Part shown: positions 1 to 8,683 of the stretch, piece by piece | How positions within the stretch are numbered: position 1 is the stretch's first letter | Layout of the letters: each line of letters begins with the position of its first letter | Assembly: GCA_014904985.1 (NCBI GenBank) | Contig: MU129042.1 | Span: 1 to 64,000 of the forward strand | Length of the DNA: 64,000 nt | Source: Hydnum rufescens UP504 | Lineage: Eukaryota; Basidiomycota; Agaricomycetes; Cantharellales; Hydnaceae | Reading direction: 5' to 3' | Translations under genes and position numbers: made by a program | Notes under the pieces: model-generated | Seen by the model: only the letters and a program-made list of their open reading frames with translations | Told to the model about the DNA's origin: nothing | Database searches by the model: none

Positions 1-453
1 TCCTTCATAGTAGTGCAGCCCCTATCTGGATCATGTGATGGATCTGCAAGTCCAGAATTGGAACTAGGCCCGGTCCGCATCATTACATAATCACAATTCA
101 TCGCCCTTAAGGCAATAGGATGGCTTGGAAGAGAAGGCAAGTCATCCAGTCTTGAAGAAAGATGGCAAGTTGAATTGCCTTGTCCAAAGAAAATGGACTT
201 GAAGTAGGGCATAAACTGCCCCTTTTTGATGAGGACTGTTGAAGTCCGACAGATAGTCAATAAATTGACTGGTGGACATGGTAAAGGAATGAGGCGATAT
301 GATGGGTTGGAAAGGGGTAGGAATCCAATTGATTTCTTGAATAAATGAATGGCAATTAAATTAAATGAGCATGGTGACATATAATTGATTCATTCGTAGG
401 GAAAATGGGCCTCGGATGAGGATTCTATGGTGTAGGGATTTATCCCTCCAACA
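1..453 (-). mobile_element. Gypsy-type LTR, minus orientation, cut by window edge
   Basis: Read on the minus strand this begins TGTTGGAGGGATAAATCCC at 453 and runs off the window at 1. The same sequence is found in the opposite orientation at 62972-63415, nearly identical over about 445 bases, which shows a recently mobile repeat. The TG start and its position next to a gypsy integrase scrap support a long terminal repeat. It abuts the integrase remnant without a polypurine tract, so it probably inserted into, or recombined with, the older element to its right. The inner end is not in the window. Confidence 0.75.
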
Positions 454-597
454 CCATCTGATCCACAGTTACACGGGTGGTGGTGGGGACAAAAATGCCA
501 TATTTTGTGAGTTTATCCACAACAACTAAGATAGCATCATGTCCTCCCAACTTGGGTAACCCTGTTATGAAGTCCATACTGATGACCTCAAATGGTA
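454..597 (-). pseudogene. Ty3/gypsy integrase core fragment
   Basis: On the minus strand the reading frame contains [14 protein letters not shown] followed by a [14 protein letters not shown] stretch, which is the start of the catalytic core of fungal Ty3/gypsy integrases; the Asp of MDFITGLP is the first acidic residue of the DDE triad. Only about 45 codons remain. The left side is cut by the LTR at 453. On the other side the frame joins, after a TGA, directly to Gag-like sequence, so protease, reverse transcriptase, RNase H and the integrase zinc finger are missing. It is a non-functional remnant. Confidence 0.85.
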
Positions 598-1121
598 ATC
601 ATGGCATGTCATCGCAAGCGAGAATCCATTCTAGGGCAGTCTCCAGGTCCCCATCCCATTCTGGAATGACTGACCACTTGAGCTTGTTGTCCCATATGAG
701 CCCTTGCGGCTGCTGAAAGAAACCACCAGCACCTCCTGGAGGCCCTGGGGGTCCAGGGGGTCTCAGGGGTACAGGTGGCCCTCTAGAGCCTTGTGGCCCT
801 GGGTCTGGTCCCCTTCCAGGCCCCAGGTCACCACTTGGGGGCTCTGGCAGGGGTGGGGTCCCCTGCTCCCACCTGGTAGGTTGTCAAGTTCTTCCCCTCC
901 TCCTGGCTGTCAGGCCTTCCAGAATCACCCTTCAATCCTCAGGGGCTGGGTGTCGAGATGTGGGGAGGACTAGGACTTGTCCCCATGCATCCCATGCCCA
1001 GAGACAATGCAGGCACCATTTTGCTCATTAACTCCCTTGGGAGGATGCATATCATGGGCTCTGAAGATAGGACAGGGCCCAGGGCCTTTAGTATAGCCAT
1101 GGGGGTGATGGATTCCTCCAT
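598..1121 (-). pseudogene. Gypsy Gag C-terminal part, Pro/Gly-rich then WDG motif
   Basis: The minus-strand frame around 600-850 encodes a Pro/Gly-rich linker with collagen-like GPPGPPG repeats, then LKWSVIPEWDGD and ALEWILACDDM. The 'P-x-WDG' block followed by a tryptophan helix is typical of the capsid-like Gag region of basidiomycete gypsy elements. The linker explains the long open frame on the opposite strand here. Upstream, around 940-1121, the frame is less certain. It lies in a different frame from the larger Gag ORF at 1455-2564, so at least one frameshift or a missing intron separates them. It belongs to the same degenerate element as its neighbours. Confidence 0.6.
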
Positions 1122-1454
1122 TAGGTGGGTGAAACAGTGATGGGCTCAAGGGAGGCATTGAGTAGTGGGGAGGAAGGGAGCCTCCCTATAGACGTAGTCA
1201 TTGACATCCACATACTCGTTGTTAGCCTTCATGATGAAGAAGTCTGTACATGGTGTACTTGGAGCCACCTCTTCAGAAGCCATGGCCTGATGGCCTCCCC
1301 CTGGGGGAGACCTGGCAATCCACTGTAATGCAGGGGTTCAGGGTGGTTCTGGTCCTTGAGTCTGCAGTGATGTGGAATGGGCTTTAGTAGGGGTCCACAT
1401 AGTGCTCAGTAGCCCTTCCCCCATAGTGGAGACCTGTTGGGACCATCCTGCCAA

Positions 1455-2564
1455 TCATCTTATTGCTGATGGGGGCATCTGTTGGAGGAGTCCTTCAGGA
1501 TTAGACCCTGAAGGTGAAGGGCTTTCGTCCAAGGGGATGTCTTTCCAACTAGATGGAGGGGATGGCATGGCATCCCAATCCACTGAAGAGGTGCAATAAC
1601 ATGCTGCTGAGAGCAACAGAGAGGGCTCAGTGGGGGGAGTTGGCATTGACAGGCTCCAAGGTCCCAATTCAAATCCTCGCCCTGGTTCCACTGCTCTCCC
1701 CTTGCCCTTGTTCATGGCTGAGGGAGTAGCTTCCTCCTCAGGAGGTATGAAGAGTCCCAGGCCATATGGCTCTGTGTATATGCATGGAAGGGGCTGGAGG
1801 TTGAGGTGGTCATCTAGCTCTGCATCATACACATTGAGCTTTTTCACATATGCACCTAGGAACAGATGGTGTTGGGAGTATGGGACCTCTTCTCCCTGCT
1901 GGATCTCACATTGTAGAGTCTCCCAGCCTACCATAACCACTCAGCAAGCAACCTTGTGTATGGGGAGGTGTTTGTCCTCCCACAATTCCTTTAGGTGCTT
2001 AGGTAGGTCAGGAGTAGGAGGGAGGGAGGTGAGGGACACCATAGGGGTGGCCAGTAGCATCCCTTGGTGTAGATTCTTTAGTTTCTTTAGATGTGTGAGT
2101 GTCAATTCCACCCATAACTTCAGCAGTTTATCTGCCATGTGCAATTCCTCGATTGTGGTTGATGTCCATAGCTTCTTGCTGAGGACGTGCTCTTTGTTGA
2201 CAAAAAAGGGGTACCTCTCTTCGCCCATTAGGCATATGGAGTCTGTAATTACAGCTTGTAGTACCTCTACTCCCGTCTGGACCAGAGCTCTCATATCCTG
2301 GTCAATGGCCCAAGCCCCAGTGTCTTCATCCTGCTGGAAGTACTCTCCATAATATGTAGATGGGGAGAACTTCACCCATGCTGTAAGAAACTGATAGAGC
2401 ATGATGGGCACATCTGTGTCAGGGAGACAATATTCACCCAATGGGGCATCCAGACGATTGATAATCTCCTGCAGATGACCTGGCATCCGCAAATGTGCAG
2501 GGATAACAAGACATTCTCGTGTTGTGGGGTGGTATTCGATTCCAGGGTCATTGGGATCAACCAC
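1455..2564 (-). pseudogene. Gag-like ORF with one in-frame stop
   Basis: A minus-strand frame runs from an ATG at 2564 to 1455 and is broken by a single stop at 1941-1943. Its first part (207 codons) is a mixed helical sequence containing PGHLQEIINRLD and YCLPDTDVPIMLYQFLTAW; the second part (161 codons) is Pro/Ser-rich and disordered. I do not recognise a catalytic domain. Its position upstream of the WDG-type Gag segment and integrase scrap, on the same strand, suggests that it is the N-terminal Gag or a Gag-adjacent ORF of the same gypsy element. An alternative is a captured host gene. The intact frame either side of one stop suggests modest age. Confidence 0.5.
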
Positions 2565-3119
2565 AACATGTAGAGTCCATATTTTGGAGGCGCTTCATGT
2601 AGAGGGTTGGTTAGGACCCATAGTAATCAGTTCAAACTCTCAGTCAGCTAAAGGGAACCAGTGTAATAATGTGCTAGGGATTGGACAAGTGAACTGTCGT
2701 GAACTGAGAGTAGTTGAACACATAGCCAAAGGGAAGCACATAGAGAGGTATGAACAGGGGAGAGAGCTAGGTGGTAGGACATGAGAGAAAGGGTAGAGAT
2801 GTGCAATAAGTGCATCTTGAGCGAGTGTGGATGTGCAAGTTCAAGAAGAGTGCAAGGGATGTGCCTCATGGCATGTCCATGGTTTGACCAACTCAAAGAC
2901 CCTACCTAGCCTGGCTAGATAGTAGTCCCACTTCCCATTTGGCCTGGCCTCACATGGAAGTGGAGTGGTTGGGTGATGGATAGAAGGCAGAGAGTTCCTA
3001 AAATGGTAGCAGTTAGCAGATTAACCAATAGTGAATACTCACTGCTTGGTTCTCATATCCTTGCATTCCTATGAATGGCATGTTGCTTCAACTCACACTG
3101 GGGAGTAAAATAATGTAGA
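2565..3119. other. Non-coding stretch between Gag ORF and LTR-like segment
   Basis: No convincing gene is visible. The short frames present are low-complexity and lack recognisable motifs. By position this would be the 5' untranslated leader of the minus-strand gypsy remnant. Confidence 0.4.
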
Positions 3120-3490
3120 ATTCGATGGGAGAAGCTGCAGGCTCACTGCAGCAGCTCCCTGTAGTCACGTGATGTATGTACATTATGATTACATAATCAC
3201 TATACTACATCAGGAAGTGAATGATTATGTAATGTCACAGAAGACAAGAACACAGAGAGTGGAGTGAAAGAACTGAATTCCCAAGAGACTTAAGACAAGA
3301 GAGAATGGATGAGGAAGAGAGAGTCAGGTACAGACATATATTCTCAATCTTTCTAAGGAGCAAGAGTACAAGTGTATCTACTTATATAGAAGATGAAGAA
3401 GGGATTACTAAGGGTAGTTACTAAGGAATGCCTATGTGGTGAGGTCATGTGATGAGGTTTTGTAAGAGGTTATGAGTACAACTCATAACA
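3120..3490 (-). mobile_element. Possible 5' LTR of the left gypsy remnant
   Basis: On the minus strand the segment starts TGTTATGAGTTGTACTCATA (an inverted repeat at a TG start) at 3490. It contains a TATATAAG box at 3381-3388 and a pyrimidine-rich stretch downstream of it, as expected of an LTR with promoter. It lies upstream of the Gag ORF in the right orientation. It is not similar to the LTR at 1-453, so the two belong to different elements or families. The inner boundary is uncertain. Confidence 0.35.
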
Positions 3491-4989
3491 GCTAGGTTGT
3501 ATCACCACAGAACTCTGAGGGCAAGCTATCCAACTCAAGCCTCAGTCTTAGTCAGTGAGAATGTGCAATATAGTGTATTATACAAGGGAGTTTGGACTCA
3601 AAAGTCATGTATACATGGCAGATGCCAAGATTAATTAAGTTAATCTTTGCCTGGATCTTCATTTCCTAGTGAGAAACCATGATACTCTGCCTCTGCCTCT
3701 GCTTCTATCTGGATATCTGGTTGGCCCCTAGTAGCCATCAATACTAGCCCTTTCCCTGGCTTTGGAACTGTGCCTTTGGACCCTAGCAGGGAAAGCAGTA
3801 AGCAGGACATCCCCTTCTGCTTACTGACTACACCTCCCACACCCTATATAGTGACTGTGCCACTTGGCCAGTCACTACTTTATGTCCTTCATTGTGACTC
3901 CCACTCCCTCACAACCTTTTGTCCTGTGTCCAGGGCAAAGCCAGTGCTTAGCCCTGTTTGCAGCTCCCCCACCTGAAGCCAGTGCTAAAGGTGGTGTGAT
4001 TGCCCCTTCTCTTCTCCCTATTCCTACTCCCTCCCCTGTCCACTCCACTTTGTCCAAGTATGACAACAAGTGCCCTCCTGAATTGGGAGGCACTTTGTTA
4101 CAGAATGGTGCAAGGTTTCACAGGACACTCTAAGTACACAAGGTGTAGCTAGAAGCTATGGGAAGGCAGGAGAGGTATGCAGGAACTGCACACTACTGAA
4201 GTGGAATGATATTAATACCTTACAACTTGCAAGCTGCAAACTTGGACAAGAAGGCACAATAGAGGTCCTCAGGGAAAAGTAGTATGACTCTAGGTCCTAG
4301 GTCAAGTCAAGGAAGGATGAGACAAGCTGGAAGTGTAGTGGTCTAGTGTTGCAAAAAGAGTAATGGCCTGTAGCACTATGTCAATTGTGTTAATATCTGC
4401 ATATTATGTAATCAAAGGTTCCAGCTACTTGGAGTCTGGGTGAGAGGTTGTATCAGGTTGCTATGCCTGTATTGGATATGCAGCATTTACCAGATCACTA
4501 TTCCTGGGTTATTCAGATACAAGTGAGCTTTAACTATAGTGGGCTATTCTACAACTAGCTGGACCACACCAGAGGTACTTAATTGTACTGGCAAGATGAA
4601 TTTACAAGGTTCAATACCAGGGAACTGTAATATAGAGCCATATTCCCTAAGGTATATACTTGTAATGTCCCCTTTGTACCTTACATAATAGCATGGCCAC
4701 ATGGATTCTAAGTCCCAGCAGTGCTGGAATCAAATCAATTCTTTTGCCCAGACCTTGTAGCTCATGCACAAACTGTGAAACTAATGCAGCCCCACCATAG
4801 CCATGCCACTGAATTGCAACATGACCCAAGTACCCCAAGACCTGCAAACCATTGCCATAGAGCACAGGGCAGAGACAGATAAGGAGAGTTGTGTATGAGT
4901 GCAGCTCTACTCTGTAAGTACACTTCTTTAGTGTACTAGCTAACCCTGCTTCTGTCTCCTTAGATAGTAGCTGCCAGTGAGCCCCTTGG
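3491..4989. other. No gene recognised; diverged repeat copies
   Basis: No frame here carries a recognisable domain. The stretch about 3826-3990 and the stretch about 5820-5960 share scattered matches (CACTTGGCCAG, then AAAGCCAGTGCTTAG), so both are diverged copies of one repeat. Nothing else stands out. Confidence 0.4.
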
Positions 4990-5250
4990 TGTCAGGGCGA
5001 CACTGCCGTCAAAGCCACAAACAGAAAGAAGAAAGAGATTAATTAACCACACGCTATCGCAGTGGGAATCCTGAGTATACACCACACAACAAGGGACACA
5101 CAAGTCTCGCACCTATCGCAGTGGGAATCCTGAGAGATCGAAACTGGTGATCCCCCAACTGCGAAGGGCTATAAATACTATTTCCTGCACACAGCCTCCA
5201 ACCTTCCAGAGCCTTCCGTCATCTTCCATAACCTTCCGGATCCTCCTAGA
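4990..5250 (+). promoter_or_regulatory. LTR/promoter-like segment with 22-bp direct repeats and TATA box
   Basis: The segment opens with TGTCAGGGCGACACTG. It carries two exact copies of a 22-base repeat beginning CTATCGCAGTGGG at 5054-5075 and 5113-5134, and a TATAAATA box at 5170-5177. The region after it is rich in CCTTCC/CCAACC, like an untranslated leader. A TGTCAGG start plus repeats upstream of a TATA box is common in fungal LTRs. A host promoter is the alternative. A short open frame beginning at 5251 is Pro/Gln-rich and unconvincing as a gene. Confidence 0.4.
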
Positions 5251-5382
5251 ATGCCGGCTCCACAGCCCATCAGTCAGCCTCCACAGCCACCATCACTAAG
5301 CCTCACTAAGCTGATGCAGCCGTGTTACGAATCCTGTGCACACCTCCACATGGCTATGCCCCAACTTCCATATGGATCCCCC

Positions 5383-5760
5383 TTAGCGTATGTACTTCCA
5401 AGGCAGTGTACGCCTGGGTACTCCAAAGGTGTCCAAAGTGTCAAAGGACTGTAATGATGTGGATGGAGTACGGATTGGGACAGGTGATGTGGATTCAGGG
5501 ACTGGGGGTAGAGGAGGAGGAGGGGGAGTCTGGATTGGCAACTCCATGGACTCATGTGGGGAGCGAGGAAATGACAGGTGCTGACAAGGGCGCCAATGCT
5601 GCCACTGGTTGACTACCCAGCCCATAGCCTGCTGGCTGAGGCCTGATAGAACGAGGGCAATAATAATAAGAGAAATGCCAATAATGGCAAGGATGACAAT
5701 AACCCCCATAGTGAATGGAGGGAGAGAGGAGATAAGAGCATTTGAGGAAGTAGGCGCCAT
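5383..5760 (-). CDS. Small single-pass membrane protein, unknown
   Basis: A 125-codon minus-strand frame starts MAPTSSNALISSLPP. Residues about 17-42 form a strongly hydrophobic segment (MGVIVILAIIGISLIIIALV) that would span a membrane once. The rest is a Pro-rich tail containing PPPPPLPPVPE and Ser/Thr-Pro repeats. I do not recognise a family and see no enzyme motif. No obvious introns are needed. Its mirror on the plus strand is a shadow. It sits alone in a repeat-rich stretch, so it may be part of a transposable element rather than a host gene. Confidence 0.45.
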   Translation of the reverse strand: MAPTSSNALISSLPPFTMGVIVILAIIGISLIIIALVLSGLSQQAMGWVVNQWQHWRPCQHLSFPRSPHESMELPIQTPPPPPLPPVPESTSPVPIRTPSTSLQSFDTLDTFGVPRRTLPWKYIR

Positions 5761-6557
5761 ATGATAGGGTTGATGAAGAATGATACTCTGACGGGTAAGT
5801 CCTTAGGCGGAAGCAAATGTCAATTTGATCCTGACACTTGGCCAGCTACTACCACCTTCCCCTTTCCATTCCCCCCTCTCCTCTCACTACTCCCATGTCC
5901 AAAGCAAAGCCAGTGCTTAGAGCAGTTGGATTACTTTCCTACTTCTGTTCACAGGTGCCTCATCTAATGATGACAAATACCATGGCCCCTCAAAGTCAAG
6001 GACCATGCTGTTACAGGAACAGTCAATCACTACAATTTCAGAGGAAGCTATCTATGAGACAAACTTCTACTAACTAGTCCTAGTGTCAGATTTGTTGTTC
6101 CACCCATGCTGGATTGCAGGGATATTTATACCTTTAAGGTCCCATTCTAGAACATTCTATCATCCCCCTATCTAACTTTCCTTACTATTCTAGAGGTTTC
6201 TATCAAGATCTAAAATTCCATCTATGTGTAAATCAGATCTTCTCTTTTACTTTATCCTTCTACACCTGCTGTGAGTGATCTGTATAATGTGAGTCATTGG
6301 GATTCAGCTCTGGGTGATCCACAGATCCACTCATGGACAGCCTTGAGCCCTTTTCCCATTGGAACATGACCTTGACCATTACACCCACTGTATATAGCCT
6401 TTGTAGTGCTCACATGTGGGACCAGTCTCTGCAACTTCTGCCTACTTGGTATACAAATCCAGATTTCCCTGTCTCCCTCATGGTCATGCTCTTATGTAAT
6501 ATACATGAAGTATAAACAGTAGATATGATCACACTATATTCCATGGCCTCCCATATC
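5761..6557. other. No gene recognised
   Basis: Only short, unremarkable frames are seen. It includes the diverged repeat copy shared with about 3826-3990. Confidence 0.4.
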
Positions 6558-7680
6558 TCATAGCATCATCCTTGCTCGATGCAGTGATTTTATTTGTCCA
6601 TATACATTGCAATGGTAGTAGTCAGCTTCTGCTGGCCAGCCTTGTTCATCCACCTCCACATTCTGGTCAAATTGCCTGAGTCTAATGCCTTGCAGGGAGT
6701 GTCGGGCTATGCTGCAATCTACCACCAGAAATATGCAGGGGGATGTTCCAAGAAAAATTTTAACAACACTACAGAACTATCACTGGTGATAGTGTTCCTC
6801 TTACCAAGGACTCATGTTCTGTCTGCTTTCCACCTCCACTCATGGCCTAAGAGCACCAGGGTGTAGGGCTCCGTCCTAAGCACAACATGCAGCTCTCTTT
6901 GGTGGCGGTCCAAGGGTTGGGTAGGGCTGACAAGCTTCCACCTGGTCCCATTGTTTGTGTGTTTATGAGCATTGATGGATTTAATGTAAAACCGGGGACT
7001 GATGTTAGCATCAAGTCGAAGTTTCTGGTGGAGGCCATCCAAGATACATTCTGTCGTGAACCAATCCTCAAAGAGCCCTTGACAGACAAGTGAGATTTGA
7101 GGCATGTGATAATCTGACTTAGACTTACAGAGCATTACCGTCTCTTGAACTCCATCTAAATTATGAAGAAGAATCTCCAGAATTGGTGACGCATTGGGTG
7201 AATTTGAGGGGATGAATGTGTCTAGGTGCTCTGCTTCACCTACAACATCCCCAATACAATGAGAATACCACTTACGACAGGAGCTGGGCCATTGCGGACT
7301 GCATGAAGATAGGCCAACATCTGAGAAACCGGATCATTCACTGCACCATACTGGAGAGCATCATTCAATTGGCGTAGCCTCCTGGGGGAGCTCTTTAAGT
7401 AAAACTCCTTCAAATCATGGATTCTAAGAAGGTGTTTCTTGGACGTACTGGCGAAGCTGCGTAAGCTCCTGGGCAATCTCTCCCATGTAGCCTCGAGGGC
7501 AGCAATTTCCTCTTCGCATTGCCGTCTTTCGGCTTCCAGAACGGATTGTTCCTCATGGATCAAAAAGTTGATGGATGTCCCAAGGACCCAATCTGCAGAG
7601 TGTGTACCGGCACTGGCAGGAATGGCCGCCAGCTTGCCAAGGTTCCGATGTAGTCTTGAGAGTTGGCCGTGCACTGCCAT
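6558..7680 (-). pseudogene. Unknown gene 1, block copy A (five exons, one nonsense codon)
   Basis: Comparison with copy B gives a five-exon model: 7449-7680, 7276-7404, 7129-7230, exon 4 from 7077 to a donor near 6805, and a last exon ending with TGA at 6558-6560. The introns are about 45-50 nt with GTACGT/GTAAGT donors. The N-terminus is a charged helical segment (EAERRQCEEEIAALEATWE, likely coiled coil). The conserved C-terminus includes RHSLQGI and WPAEADYYHC. No known domain is recognised. Exon 4 contains TGA at 6812-6814 where copy B has CGA, so copy A is truncated just before its last exon. The gene is divergently transcribed from the receptor-like gene at 8684, and this pairing is kept in both block copies, which suggests shared regulation or co-inheritance. 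Confidence 0.65.
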
Positions 7681-8683
7681 ACTTGGGATACTACATCGAG
7701 GATGATAGCAGAAGCTCGAAGGTGATGTACATTGGGTTTTGGGATGTCTCCCCTAAATAGAAATTCGCCAGCAAATGTGCGAGCCTGTCAGGTATACTGT
7801 CAACTGTCAAAGGGCTCATTCAGTCAGTAGCAAGCAGCTCAAGTTGTTTGTATTCCCGGAACCAAATCGCGAGAAGGTCAGGGGAAGCCCCACTACTGTA
7901 ACTACTGTAATCAAGCCCTCATGCTCTCGGGCCACAGTTCGGAAAACTCCTTACCGAGAGATATCAGTTGAGGACTTTAGGCAACATCCAGAAGCAAAAA
8001 CTGGAAATTCGGCGCCAACGCCGGCTGAAGGTGAGGGGTGTGTAAGTTGGTAGATACGGTATTTGGGCTCGTAAAATTTACAGAAGTAGGTTATTAGTTA
8101 TATCTTAAAGTTACTTGAGAAGTCCCGGGTGAATTTGAAGAAGATAATCGAACATTCCCAAAAAGGAAATATCTGACTTCTCGCGCGCACAAGGGTGGTT
8201 CATATGGGGGATGAATGTGGAGTTAAGATAACATTTGGAATAAGCTAAAAGGAGGTTTCCCAAACATCCCGCATGCTTCACGGCGGAACACCGGGATGGG
8301 CGCTTAATTTAATCTCTTGACTTGCGCAGGTTTCGAACCGGGGAAATGCAAAAAAAAATACATTCCAACCCCACGTCAGCCACTACACTACAGTAGTAAA
8401 TACGACCAGTTCTAGTTTCGTATGTATATAACACCATCTGGATCCGCCGCCGAGTTGCTGGGCGAGCCGAGTTTCCGGATTTGCATCCGGATGTTGCCCA
8501 AAGGCAAGAACGAGAGATATCGCATGTTCCCTTTGTCACACGTACATCTCCCAGCTTAAGGCACTGTATCGTACTCCACTGGAAATAAACTTGCCATAGG
8601 CGGAAGCCCTTTCTTTCTATGAGCTTGTCATTATCGTACTCCCATGCACTTTTGTTTTGAAGTGGCAAATCATTCCCAACCAC
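7681..8683. promoter_or_regulatory. Divergent intergenic region with a copy-A-specific insertion
   Basis: Copies A and B align on both sides, but A carries about 650 extra bases (roughly 7800-8510) that B lacks (B goes straight from about 19850 to 19960). The extra piece contains a tRNA-like sequence. The shared remainder should hold the promoters of both divergent genes; I see no clear TATA box. Confidence 0.5.
8310..8400 (-). ncRNA. tRNA-like sequence with A and B boxes (SINE or tRNA relic)
   Basis: On the minus strand TAGTGTAGTGG (8380-8390) fits the pol III A box, and GGTTCGAAACC (8329-8339) is a perfect B box about 50 nt downstream. The segment between includes a run of nine T. The cloverleaf is not clean, so a functional tRNA gene is unlikely. 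A tRNA-derived SINE head or relic fits better, especially because the surrounding 650 bases are absent from the duplicate copy B. Confidence 0.5.

Noticed and set aside
704..973. Plus-strand Pro/Trp-rich frame
   Set aside because: It is the shadow of the collagen-like Pro/Gly linker of Gag on the minus strand.
8310..8400. A functional tRNA gene
   Set aside because: A and B boxes are good, but no clean acceptor and anticodon stems could be folded; it is kept only as tRNA-like.
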